Of a DNA stretch of 64,000 bases, positions 43,166 to 51,455 are shown in pieces. Origin of the DNA: Lachnospiraceae bacterium UBA7143. Lineage in GTDB: Bacteria > Bacillota > Clostridia > Lachnospirales > Lachnospiraceae. The stretch spans positions 193,144 through 257,143 of the forward strand of contig DKWV01000011.1 of the NCBI GenBank assembly GCA_002491905.1, given 5' to 3'. Position 1 is the stretch's first letter. Every line of letters starts with the position of its first letter. The notes below the pieces were generated by a model that made no database searches, was not told the DNA's origin, and was given only the letters and a program-made list of their open reading frames with translations. The position numbers and the translations under genes were made by a program.

Positions 43166-43885
43166 ATGAAGTTACAGCAGGTACTTAGCCTTACGAGAAA
43201 GGCAGTGGACGATTATCATATGATTGAGCCGGGCGATCAGATTGCGGTCGGCATTTCCGGCGGCAAGGACAGCCTGACGCTGCTCTATGCCCTGCAGGGT
43301 CTGCGGCGGTTTTATCCCGCGCCGTTTAGCCTCTGTGCGGTGACGGTGGATCTGGGCTTTGGAAATCTGGACTTATCCGGGATTGAGCAGCTTTGCCGGG
43401 AACTGGATGTAGAGTACCATATTGTAAAAACCGATATCGGAAAAATTATCTTTGAGGACAGAAAGGAATCCAATCCCTGCTCCCTCTGCGCGAAGATGCG
43501 CAAGGGGGCGTTAAACGATGCCATGAAAGCGCTTGGATGCAATAAGGTGGCATATGCGCACCACAAGGACGATGTGGTGGAAACCATGATGATGTCGCTG
43601 ATCTATGAGGGCAGATTCCACACCTTCCGGCCGGTGACTTATCTGGACCGTACCGAAATCACAGTGATCCGGCCGCTGATTTATATGAACGAGGCGGACG
43701 TGATCGGCTTTGTGCGCAAGAACCAGGTCCCTGTGGTCAAAAGTCCCTGCCCGGCGGACGGCCATACCAAGCGGGAGACTGTGAAAAATCTGGTGCAGAA
43801 GATCAATCTGGAAGCGCCGGGCGTGAAGGAACGCATGTTTACGGCTATTTTAGGAGGAAAGATAGATGGCTGGGAAAAACCATAG
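43166..43885 (+). CDS. TtcA-like PP-loop ATPase (tRNA 2-thiolation family)
   Basis: 239 residues. The PP-loop motif GISGGKDSLTLLYAL activates a tRNA base by adenylation. A CxxC pair follows in NPCSLCAKMRKGAL and a further cysteine in VKSPCPADGHTKRE, consistent with an iron-sulfur-dependent TtcA-type thiolase acting on cytidine 32; other members of this family thiolate other positions, so the target is not certain. A TATAAT at 43116-43121 with a weak -35 lies upstream. It overlaps the recombinase gene by 20 bases. Confidence 0.85.
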   Translation: MKLQQVLSLTRKAVDDYHMIEPGDQIAVGISGGKDSLTLLYALQGLRRFYPAPFSLCAVTVDLGFGNLDLSGIEQLCRELDVEYHIVKTDIGKIIFEDRKESNPCSLCAKMRKGALNDAMKALGCNKVAYAHHKDDVVETMMMSLIYEGRFHTFRPVTYLDRTEITVIRPLIYMNEADVIGFVRKNQVPVVKSPCPADGHTKRETVKNLVQKINLEAPGVKERMFTAILGGKIDGWEKP

Positions 43886-44936
43886 TTACCATGAAAAGAG
43901 GGAGACGGGCTACGTTTTACAGCTTCGCGGGCTGCTGGCGGATCTGCCGCCTTACGCGAGGGACTATTTCCGTGCGGTGGAACAGAAATCCAGCGCCAAG
44001 ACGAGAATTTCCTATGCCTATGACCTGCAGGTTTTCCTGCGGTTCCTGCTGGAGAGAAATCCGGCTTTAAAAAATAAAAGCATGCGGGACATCACCCTGA
44101 AGGATCTGGACAGCCTGACCAGTCTGGATATTGAGGAATATCAGGAATACCTGAAGTATTACGAGTCCGGGAACGGTGAACAGAAAAACGGCGCCAGCAG
44201 CATTGCGCGGAAAATGTCATCCCTGCGGAGCTTTATGGATTATTTCTATAAGAAGGAACAGCTGTCAAAGAATGTTGCAATGCAGGTGGATATGCCCAAA
44301 CTCCACGAGAAGGCTATCATCCATCTGGAGCCTGACGAGGTGGCTATTTTTCTGGACAGTCTGGACACCTACGAAAAGGAACTTACAGGGAAGAAAAAAG
44401 ACTTCTTTTTAAAGACCAAGGTGAGGGATATCGCCATCGTCACCCTGTTTCTCGGCACCGGCATCCGGGTTTCGGAGTGCGTGGGACTGGATATAAACGA
44501 TGTGAATTTCCGGGAAAACAGCATCCGCATTATCCGCAAAGGCGGAAACGAGGCTGTGCTCTATTTCGGGGAAGAGGTGGAAAAAGCCCTGTTAGATTAT
44601 ATTGAGGGGCCGCGCGCCGGCATAGCCGCGCAGGCGCTTCCCGGGGAGGAAAACGCGCTGTTTTTCTCTCTGCAGAAAAAGCGGATCAGCGTGCATGCGG
44701 TAGAGAATCTGGTGGAGAAGTACGCGAGAGAGTTCGTGCCCCAGAAAAAAATTACGCCCCACAAACTGCGTTCCACCTTCGGTACGTCCCTCTATCAGGA
44801 AACCGAGGATATTTATCTGGTGGCGGATGTGCTGGGACACTCGGATGTGGGGACGACCAGAAAGCATTACGCGGCCATCAAGGACCAGAATCGCCGGAAG
44901 GCGGCGCAGACGATCAGGCTGCGGGAGAACGGGTGA
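43866..44936 (+). CDS. XerS-like tyrosine recombinase
   Basis: 356 residues, the length of streptococcal XerS rather than the 295-300 of XerC/D. An N-terminal SAM-like core-binding domain is followed by the catalytic domain with Arg in GTGIRVSE, Lys in IIRKGGNE, HKLRSTFGT (His-x-x-Arg), LGHSDVGTTRKHY with the second His and the nucleophilic Tyr. The long inter-domain insert, KELTGKKKDFFLKTKVRDIAI, matches XerS-type proteins. A role in chromosome dimer resolution is likely; no neighbouring phage or transposon genes suggest an integrase. It overlaps the TtcA-like gene. Confidence 0.88.
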   Translation: MAGKNHSYHEKRETGYVLQLRGLLADLPPYARDYFRAVEQKSSAKTRISYAYDLQVFLRFLLERNPALKNKSMRDITLKDLDSLTSLDIEEYQEYLKYYESGNGEQKNGASSIARKMSSLRSFMDYFYKKEQLSKNVAMQVDMPKLHEKAIIHLEPDEVAIFLDSLDTYEKELTGKKKDFFLKTKVRDIAIVTLFLGTGIRVSECVGLDINDVNFRENSIRIIRKGGNEAVLYFGEEVEKALLDYIEGPRAGIAAQALPGEENALFFSLQKKRISVHAVENLVEKYAREFVPQKKITPHKLRSTFGTSLYQETEDIYLVADVLGHSDVGTTRKHYAAIKDQNRRKAAQTIRLRENG

Positions 44937-44976
44937 TGCTGTGGTGGATTTACAAACGATACACGGAGATGATCAA

Positions 44977-45663
44977 ATGGAACACTTTTTCCCCGCCTTA
45001 TTAGACGAATTTATATCTGCCGATTTTTTAGAAAAGGTACGAATAAAATTTCATTTTGAGAAAGAACAGACGGCACAGATCCGAAGGGTGGCGGAAGAAA
45101 TGCTGCCGGCCATGCGGGAGGAAGCCTTTTGGGTCAGAAAGGCTTCCTCGGTGGAGCACCAGCGGCTTCCTAACGCTTCTGACACGGCGTATGAGTGCGC
45201 CGCCATGTCTCTGGGGCGCGGCATAGATCTTTTACAGGAGAGTTTCAGCGAAAAGGGGCTGCTGTCGGAGAGCTATATCGTTGAGGTACTGGCGGGCGAA
45301 CTGCTGATGCGGGGATATGACGCCTACAATCGGTATATTGCGGAACATACGGACCGACATGTGGCGCGGTACCATTTTCCGGGCAGTGAAGATGCATTTC
45401 CTCTGGAAATGCTGCCGGAACTGTTAAAAGACCTCACACAGAAGATCACATGCAACGCCGCATTCTGCATGCAGCCCAAAAAGAGCGTGGTATTTGTTGC
45501 GGAGCTCACGCAGGATGAGAATGTGCACTGCAAGGGTATCTGCATCGGATGCAGTAACACATCCTGTCCAAACAGGGTAGAAGAGAACGATCTCATAAGA
45601 AAAAGGATGGCGGATATGCCTTTGACGTATGGATACAGTCGGATTTTTGGGATTGCCAGATGA
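44977..45663 (+). CDS. Protein resembling the methionine synthase activation domain
   Basis: 228 residues. The C-terminal cysteine cluster (CKGICIGCSNTSCPNRV) resembles that at the end of clostridial proteins annotated as vitamin B12-dependent methionine synthase activation-domain proteins, where such cysteines may bind a metal cluster. The remaining part is helical, with ALLDEFISADFLEKV and SLGRGIDLLQESF. ATG 44977 follows GGAG at a normal distance; GTG 44941 is the alternative. It lies between the XerS-like gene and the cobalamin promoter, which suggests a B12-related function. The assignment rests on pattern memory and should be checked by profile search. Confidence 0.6.
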   Translation: MEHFFPALLDEFISADFLEKVRIKFHFEKEQTAQIRRVAEEMLPAMREEAFWVRKASSVEHQRLPNASDTAYECAAMSLGRGIDLLQESFSEKGLLSESYIVEVLAGELLMRGYDAYNRYIAEHTDRHVARYHFPGSEDAFPLEMLPELLKDLTQKITCNAAFCMQPKKSVVFVAELTQDENVHCKGICIGCSNTSCPNRVEENDLIRKRMADMPLTYGYSRIFGIAR

Positions 45664-45667
45664 ATCT

Positions 45668-45708
45668 ACAAACTGCCTTATGTGAACAAGCTCCCAACAG
45701 CAGTTTGT
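45668..45708 (+). terminator. Possible terminator: long-looped inverted repeat
   Basis: ACAAACTGC (45668-45676) and GCAGTTTGT (45700-45708) form a perfect nine-base stem, extended by one A-T pair, around a 23-base loop. It directly follows the stop codon of the preceding gene but lacks a strong T-run, so its function as a terminator is uncertain. Confidence 0.4.
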
Positions 45709-45742
45709 ATATTCATTTTGCATGGCATTTTGTGTGCGCATA

Positions 45743-45770
45743 TTGACATCCCGTAAATATGTGATATACT
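45743..45770 (+). promoter_or_regulatory. Promoter of the cobalamin operon
   Basis: A perfect TTGACA (45743-45748) and TATACT (45765-45770) are spaced by 16 bases, with TGA before the -10 giving an extended -10. The start is expected about 15 bases before the riboswitch. Confidence 0.75.
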
Positions 45771-45790
45771 TTGAACAATTGAATACATAG

Positions 45791-45978
45791 CATTCAGGTG
45801 TCAAAACAATGCGCAGGGCATTGGTTTTGGTGAAAAGGGAAACAGGTGAAAATCCTGTACGAACTCGTCACCGTAATTAGGGAGCTGACGCCGCTATATC
45901 ACTGGGAAACTGGGAAGATGGCCGATGCGATGGTTTGTGAAACCAAGATCTTTAAGCCGGGAGACCTGCCTGAATGTT
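45791..45978 (+). promoter_or_regulatory. Cobalamin riboswitch
   Basis: CATTCAGG (45791-45798) pairs with CCTGAATG (45969-45976) as the closing stem. Inside are the TTTTGGTGAAAAGGGAA segment, GGTGAAAATCC, CTGACGCC, the central ACTGGG/GGGAAG part, and the B12 box AGCCGGGAGACCTGCC (45955-45970). Together these define the standard aptamer for adenosyl- or methylcobalamin. Binding should lower expression of the downstream operon. An intrinsic terminator at 46080-46119 is the likely expression platform. Confidence 0.93.
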
Positions 45979-46079
45979 GTACGGGAACTGTTGTTTCAAG
46001 CCACGAGTAATTGGTTGTACGTTTTGCACTTGCAAGATATGCCGGACAGGCGTTTTGCAGGCTTATTTTGTGTAGGAAT

Positions 46080-46119
46080 CCTTTACCGTGGCGGACAGGC
46101 AGCGGTAGAGGTTTTTTTT
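46080..46119 (+). terminator. Riboswitch-associated intrinsic terminator
   Basis: CCTTTACCG (46080-46088) pairs with CGGTAGAGG (46103-46111), nine pairs with one G-T, around a 14-base loop, followed by eight T (46112-46119). It lies between the cobalamin aptamer and the first gene and would stop transcription when B12 is bound. Confidence 0.85.
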
Positions 46120-46215
46120 GTGCGCAGGGGAAAATAAATCTTCCCGGCTTGATGGTCCTCTGCATGATTATAATTTACAAAATATTGAATAGCGGTGGAA
46201 AAGAGGAGGAGAAAA

Positions 46216-48222
46216 ATGAAGAAAAAATTTTTGACCGCAGGGTTGGCTTTTGGCATGATCTGCTCTGTCGCGTTTACCGGATGTTCCAACGAGACGCCGG
46301 TATCTACCGATGAAACGCTGACGGCAGACGAGGCGGACAGTGCGCAGGAGACAGACGGCCAGGCGGAAACGGACAGCGCGCAGGAAACCGTCAGAGACCA
46401 GGAGGCGGCGGACAAGGTTGCGGCATTGATCGATGACATCTATGTACAAGTGCGGACAGAAAATACCGATGAGCAGTGCGCACAGGCAAAAGCGGCTTGG
46501 GATGCGCTCACGGACGCCCAGAAAGAGCTGGTGGAAGGGGAAAATGCCGATCCGGATTACTTTGGCAGGGATACGGGCGACGCCTCTAAGGATGATCCGC
46601 GCAATCAGGATGAAATCGGTGAAAATGAGATTCTTGTGGTAAGCTTTGGCACTTCCTTCAATGACAGCCGCATAGCGGATATCAAGGGAATTGAGGATGC
46701 GATACAGGCGGCAAATCCTGACTGGTCTGTGAGAAGGGCTTTTACTGCACAGGTTATTATTAACCATGTACAGGCGCGGGACAGTGAGTTTATCGACAAT
46801 ATGGACCAGGCATTGGAGCGCGCCGTTCGAAACGGGGTGAAGAATCTCGTGATACAACCTACACATCTGATGCATGGCGCAGAATATGATGAATTGGCGG
46901 AAAGCGTAGAGACGTACCGCGACCAGTTTGAGACGGTAAAAATCGCGGAACCGCTTCTCGGCGAGGTTGGTGCGGATGCATCGGTTGTCAATGAGGATAA
47001 GGCGGCGGTAGCGGACGCAATTCTTGCGGCAACGGTGGCGGACGCAGGGTATGGGAGTCTGGCGGAGGCACAGGAAGACGGTACGGCATTCGTATTTTTA
47101 GGACATGGCACTTCCCATACTGCGAAAGTCTCTTACAGTCAGATGCAGACACAGTTGACAGATATTGGCTGTGTCAATGCCTTTGTCGGCACGGTGGAGG
47201 GCGAGCCGGAGGAGACCGCCTGTGAGGCGGTTATAGAGGCAGTCAAAATGGCGGGCTACAAAAAGGTGATTCTGCGCCCCCTCATGGTGGTGGCTGGGGA
47301 CCATGCCAACAATGATATGGCGGGTGACGATGAAGATTCATGGATCAGTATGTTTCAGGCATCCGGCAGCTTTGACAGTGTGGACGTACAGATTGTCGGT
47401 CTCGGTTCGATTGCCACGATTCAGGAAATATATGTGGCGCATACGGCGGCGGCTTTGGATGCGGCGGATCTTTCCAAAATCGGTTCAGGCCCGTCAGGGA
47501 CTCAGCTTGCAGACGGAACCTACTCGGCGGCGTTTCACACGGACAGCAGCATGTTCCGCGTCAGCGAGGCATGCGACGGCAGAGGGACATTGACAGTAAA
47601 GAACGGGGAAATGACGCTTCACATTTCCCTCGGATCGAAAAAAATTGTGAACCTGTATCCCGGACTGGCGGCGGACGCACAGAAAGACGGCGCGGCGCTG
47701 TTGATGCCCACGGAAGATACCGTCACTTACAGCGACGGCATGACAGAGGAAGTTTACGGCTTTGACGTGCCTGTTCCGGCTCTGGAAACGGAGTTTGATC
47801 TGGCGCTGATCGGGACGAAAGGGAAATGGTACGACCATAAAGTCAGCGTTTCCGACGCGGCGCCTTTGGAAGGGGACACACCGACGGCAAAAACGGATAT
47901 TTTGAAGGACGGTGTCTACAGCGTGGAAATCGCTTTTGAGGGCGGCAGCGGAAAGGCGCAGATCCTTTCCCCGGTAACCGTCACTGTTAAGGGCGGAAAT
48001 GTAACCGCGAAGGCACAGTGGAACAGTCCGAACTATGACTATATGCTGGTAGACGGGCAGAAATACCTGCCGGTCAATACGGACGGCGACTCTGTCTTTG
48101 AGATTCCGGTTTCCTGCTTCGATAAACCGATAACGGTAGTAGGGGATACGGTGGCGATGAGCAAGCCCCACGAGGTGGAGTATACGATCACCTTCCGCTC
48201 GGAGACCATGAAAGAACAGTGA
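46216..48222 (+). CDS. cbiK: Exported lipoprotein sirohydrochlorin cobaltochelatase CbiK with two C-terminal repeat domains
   Basis: 668 residues, far larger than ordinary CbiK (about 260). It begins with a lipoprotein signal (FGMICSVAFTGCSNE), then an acidic linker (about residues 25-65) and a helical region. The CbiK chelatase core spans about residues 137-430: EILVVSFGTSFNDSR, the metal-binding histidine in FLGHGTSHTAKVS (His297), and the second in MVVAGDHANNDMAG (His363), so the active site looks complete. Two C-terminal domains start near residues 433 and 565 with DGTYSAAF and DGVYSVEI; they share a VPVPALE/IPVSCFD block that recalls NEAT-type beta sandwiches, a tentative assignment. GAGGAGGA precedes ATG 46216. 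It is the first gene under the cobalamin riboswitch. Surface location implies cobalt or tetrapyrrole handling outside the membrane. Confidence 0.88.
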   Translation: MKKKFLTAGLAFGMICSVAFTGCSNETPVSTDETLTADEADSAQETDGQAETDSAQETVRDQEAADKVAALIDDIYVQVRTENTDEQCAQAKAAWDALTDAQKELVEGENADPDYFGRDTGDASKDDPRNQDEIGENEILVVSFGTSFNDSRIADIKGIEDAIQAANPDWSVRRAFTAQVIINHVQARDSEFIDNMDQALERAVRNGVKNLVIQPTHLMHGAEYDELAESVETYRDQFETVKIAEPLLGEVGADASVVNEDKAAVADAILAATVADAGYGSLAEAQEDGTAFVFLGHGTSHTAKVSYSQMQTQLTDIGCVNAFVGTVEGEPEETACEAVIEAVKMAGYKKVILRPLMVVAGDHANNDMAGDDEDSWISMFQASGSFDSVDVQIVGLGSIATIQEIYVAHTAAALDAADLSKIGSGPSGTQLADGTYSAAFHTDSSMFRVSEACDGRGTLTVKNGEMTLHISLGSKKIVNLYPGLAADAQKDGAALLMPTEDTVTYSDGMTEEVYGFDVPVPALETEFDLALIGTKGKWYDHKVSVSDAAPLEGDTPTAKTDILKDGVYSVEIAFEGGSGKAQILSPVTVTVKGGNVTAKAQWNSPNYDYMLVDGQKYLPVNTDGDSVFEIPVSCFDKPITVVGDTVAMSKPHEVEYTITFRSETMKEQ

Positions 48223-48259
48223 CTTATAATGGCGTTTGTTGCAAAAGGGAGAAAGGCGG

Positions 48260-49534
48260 ATGCAGAATCAACAATCATGCCGCAGGCAGCGGGACATCAA
48301 ATTTGAAATGCGCAAGGGAACGCTGCTCCTCCTGCTTTTTGCCGGATTGACAGGTCTGTACGGCTGTTCAGATTCCGATTCGATGACGAAAGTGCGGACA
48401 GAATCGGTCCCTGCGCATGAGGAGACCGGGTATATGCATGAGGAAGCCTCGGAGACAGAGGCTTCCTCTGAACAGGAAACAGAAAGGCGAAGTGATTTCG
48501 CGTTGACCCGCGAGAGTAGCATGGATTTGCAGTATGCGGAGAACTTCACGGTGGATTATTATGAAGGCGGGTACGTGCTGCTCACCACGACGATGGACGG
48601 CAGGAAATTTCTGGTCGTGCCGGAAACAGAAGAGACGCCGCAGGATTTAGAGAAAGAAACCGTAGTGTTAAAATGTCCTGTAAAGGATATTTATCTGGTG
48701 GCATCCTCGGCGATGGATATGTTCCGTGCACTGGACGGGATTAACTGCATTGCTTTTTCCGGGCAGAAGGAGGAGGGCTGGTACATCGACGAGGCGAGGG
48801 AAGCCATGACGAGGGGGGATATGATCTATGCCGGCAAATACAACAAGCCGGACTATGAGCTGATCGTATCAGAAGGGTGTACGCTCGCCATAGAAAACAT
48901 GATGATATCCCACTCGCCGGAGGTTATTGAGAAGCTGGAAGATTTTGATATTCCCGTTATGATCGAGTATTCCAGCTATGAGCCGCACCCGCTTGGCAGG
49001 GTGGAGTGGGTAAAGTTTTATGGCGCGTTGCTTGGCAGGGAAGCGGAAGCGGAAAGGATATTTGAGGAACAGGCGGCTATTTTTGAGCGCATGGCGGGGG
49101 AGAAAGGGACAGGCAAAACGGCAGCCTTCTTTTTTGTCACGGCGAACGGCCTGATCCAGGTGCGCCAGTCCTCGGACTATATTCCGAAAATGATCGAGAT
49201 CGCCGGGGGAAAGTATGTTTTTGACAATCTGGGAGACGCGGAGACGAGGCGTTCCACCATGAATATACAGGTAGAGGAATTTTACGCGGGCGCAAAAGAT
49301 GCCGACTTTCTGATTTACAACAGTTCCATTGACGGCGGCGTCTCCGATCTGGAAGAGCTGTTAAACAAATGCGGGCTGCTATCAGACTTTAAGGCGGTTA
49401 AGGAAGGAAACGTCTGGTGTACGACAAACGATATGTACCAGCAGTCTCTCTCCATCGGCTGTCTGACGGAAGATATCCATAATATGTTTTTGGGCAAAAC
49501 GGAGGGGATGCACTATCTGTTTCAGCTTAGATAA
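48260..49534 (+). CDS. ABC transporter substrate-binding lipoprotein (BtuF/FecB type)
   Basis: 424 residues. A lipobox follows a hydrophobic stretch (LLLLLFAGLTGLYGC), then an acidic low-complexity linker (EEASETEASSEQETE), then a periplasmic-binding-protein fold of the siderophore/B12 class (DGINCIAFSGQKEEGWYID, IPVMIEYSSYEPHPLGR, GGKYVFDNLGD). Cobalamin or a corrinoid/cobalt complex is the expected ligand from the riboswitch and neighbours, but heme or siderophore binding cannot be excluded. ATG 48260 is chosen because GGGAGAAAGGCGG precedes it; an ATG at 48308 would also give a signal peptide. It belongs with the permease and ATPase genes directly downstream. Confidence 0.85.
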   Translation: MQNQQSCRRQRDIKFEMRKGTLLLLLFAGLTGLYGCSDSDSMTKVRTESVPAHEETGYMHEEASETEASSEQETERRSDFALTRESSMDLQYAENFTVDYYEGGYVLLTTTMDGRKFLVVPETEETPQDLEKETVVLKCPVKDIYLVASSAMDMFRALDGINCIAFSGQKEEGWYIDEAREAMTRGDMIYAGKYNKPDYELIVSEGCTLAIENMMISHSPEVIEKLEDFDIPVMIEYSSYEPHPLGRVEWVKFYGALLGREAEAERIFEEQAAIFERMAGEKGTGKTAAFFFVTANGLIQVRQSSDYIPKMIEIAGGKYVFDNLGDAETRRSTMNIQVEEFYAGAKDADFLIYNSSIDGGVSDLEELLNKCGLLSDFKAVKEGNVWCTTNDMYQQSLSIGCLTEDIHNMFLGKTEGMHYLFQLR

Positions 49535-49584
49535 TCGGGAAAGGGAAACGGTATTCCCGGCATGGATTTGGGGACGGGATATGC

Positions 49585-50607
49585 ATGGATAAGCACAGAA
49601 AATACAGATACATAATGGCTTTCGCTCTGCTTGCGGCATGTGTTCTGTTCTTTTTCATTCTCAATATCTGTATGGGGAGCGTAGAGATTTCCCTGTCGGA
49701 AATGATGCGTGTATGGAAAGGACAGAGCGGCACGGAGACCCTGCGGCGGATTTTGTGGGATATCCGCATGCCGAGAGCGGCGGCTGTGCTGATTCTTGGC
49801 GGCGCCCTCGCCCTTGCCGGATATCTTTTGCAGACTTTTTTTCACAATCCGATTGCGGGACCTTTTGTCCTCGGCATTTCCTCCGGCGCAAAGATGACGG
49901 TCGCCCTTGTCATGATTTTTCTCATGGGAAAAACAATCCGGGTGACGTCGGCGGATATGATTGCCGCCGCCTTTGCAGGAGCCCTCCTCTCTATGGGATT
50001 TGTGCTTCTTCTGTCGCGCAGGGTGAAGGGGATGTCCATGCTGGTGGTATGCGGCGTTATCATTGGCTACATCTGTTCCGCGGTCACAGAGCTGGTCGTG
50101 ACTTTCGCGGACGACGCGGATATTATTAATCTGCATAACTGGTCAAGAGGCAGTTTTTCGGGAATGACATGGGAGAATGTAGAGGTTATGACGGCAGTCG
50201 TCGCCATGACCGTACTGTTTGTGTTCTGGATCGCAAAGCCTCTCGGCGCCTATCAGATGGGAGACGTCTACGCGGCAAATGTCGGTGTGAATCTCAAGCT
50301 TTTACGGGTTTGCATCGTCATCTTTTCCAGTATGCTGTCAGCGTGTATCGTAGCGTTTGCGGGTCCGGTTTCCTTTGTCGGCATTGCGGTGCCGCATCTG
50401 GTCAAAAAACTGTTCGGCACGGCGGAACCGCTTCTGATGATACCGGCATGTTTCCTGGGCGGGAGTACTTTCTGCCTGTTCTGCGATCTGCTTGCAAGAA
50501 CCATGCTTGCGCCGACGGAGCTTAGCATCAGCACGGTGACTGCCATTTTTGGCGCGCCGGTGGTGCTGTGGATTATGGTAAGAAAAAAAGTGGATAAACA
50601 TCATTAA
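49585..50607 (+). CDS. FecCD-family ABC permease (BtuC-like)
   Basis: 340 residues with about ten membrane helices. The family pattern is clear: IRMPRAAAVLILGGALALAG, NPIAGPFVLGISSGA and, near the C-terminus, FVGIAVPHLVKKLFG plus GGSTFCLFCDLLAR. It forms the membrane channel for the substrate-binding lipoprotein encoded 50 bases upstream and the ATPase downstream. The riboswitch context suggests corrinoid import. ATG 49585 follows GGGGACGGG. Confidence 0.9.
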   Translation: MDKHRKYRYIMAFALLAACVLFFFILNICMGSVEISLSEMMRVWKGQSGTETLRRILWDIRMPRAAAVLILGGALALAGYLLQTFFHNPIAGPFVLGISSGAKMTVALVMIFLMGKTIRVTSADMIAAAFAGALLSMGFVLLLSRRVKGMSMLVVCGVIIGYICSAVTELVVTFADDADIINLHNWSRGSFSGMTWENVEVMTAVVAMTVLFVFWIAKPLGAYQMGDVYAANVGVNLKLLRVCIVIFSSMLSACIVAFAGPVSFVGIAVPHLVKKLFGTAEPLLMIPACFLGGSTFCLFCDLLARTMLAPTELSISTVTAIFGAPVVLWIMVRKKVDKHH

Positions 50608-50651
50608 GAAGTCGGGAGAACAGACTGTGTATAAAGGGCGTGGTTATCGGT

Positions 50652-51440
50652 ATGAAACAATACTATTTTACAACGCAGAAGATGTGTGTCGGCTATGAGA
50701 ACAAACCGCTGATTAAAGATGTGGAAATCACGCTTGAAAAAGGGGAAATCTTAACGCTGATCGGCCCCAATGGCGCGGGGAAATCCACCGTGCTGAAAAG
50801 TGTCGCGGGGCAGCTTGCACTGCTTGGCGGAACTGTATATCTGGGAGAAAGCGCCGTTTCCGAAATGAGGGGAAATGAGCTGGCAAAGAAAATGTCGGTG
50901 GTGTTTACGCAGAAGGTGAGAGCGGAGCTGAAAACCTGCAGGGATGTGGCCGCGACGGGGCGTTATCCCTACACCGGGCGGTTTGGCGTGCTGTCAAAGG
51001 ATGACTGGCGGATTGTGGATGAAGTGATGGAGCTGACCCACGTCACAGATATCGCCGGACAGAATTTCGAGAAAGTCAGCGACGGTCAAAAACAGCGGGT
51101 GATGCTGGCAAGGGCGCTCTGCCAGGAGCCGGAAATCATTGTGCTGGACGAGCCCACTTCCTATCTGGATATCAGGTACAAGCTGGCCTTTTTATCAATC
51201 CTTAAGGAAATGCGGCAGAAAAGGAATCTGACGGTGATCATGTCCCTGCACGAACTGGAACTTGCCAAGATCATTTCGGATAAGATTCTTTGTCTGAAAG
51301 GGGAATATGTGGAGAGATATGGCACGCCGGAGAAAATTTTTGAGACGGATTTTATCAGGCGGCTCTACGGGATGGAGAATGACGGCTTTATGCAGGACGA
51401 AAGATTTTGCGCGTATATCCGGCAGCTGTCAACCATATAA
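50652..51440 (+). CDS. ABC transporter ATP-binding protein (BtuD-like)
   Basis: 262 residues. Walker A is in LIGPNGAGKSTVLKSV, the Q-loop in MSVVFTQK, the signature in VSDGQKQRVMLARALCQEP, and Walker B in IIVLDEPTSYLDIRYK, followed by the H-loop HELELAK. The order and context make it the ATPase of the BtuFCD-type importer. ATG 50652 is chosen over GTG 50640, which has an AAGGG only one base upstream. It precedes cobyric acid synthase by 15 bases. Confidence 0.9.
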   Translation: MKQYYFTTQKMCVGYENKPLIKDVEITLEKGEILTLIGPNGAGKSTVLKSVAGQLALLGGTVYLGESAVSEMRGNELAKKMSVVFTQKVRAELKTCRDVAATGRYPYTGRFGVLSKDDWRIVDEVMELTHVTDIAGQNFEKVSDGQKQRVMLARALCQEPEIIVLDEPTSYLDIRYKLAFLSILKEMRQKRNLTVIMSLHELELAKIISDKILCLKGEYVERYGTPEKIFETDFIRRLYGMENDGFMQDERFCAYIRQLSTI

Positions 51441-51455
51441 GAGGTGAGGGATAGA

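Noticed and set aside
43866..44936. Reading the tyrosine recombinase as a phage or transposon integrase
   Set aside because: No att repeats, tRNA or mobile genes are next to it, and its architecture fits a housekeeping XerS-type enzyme.
46216..48222. Reading the CbiK fusion as an assembly or frame artefact
   Set aside because: The frame is continuous, the lipoprotein signal has a good ribosome binding site directly after the riboswitch, and all domains are in order.
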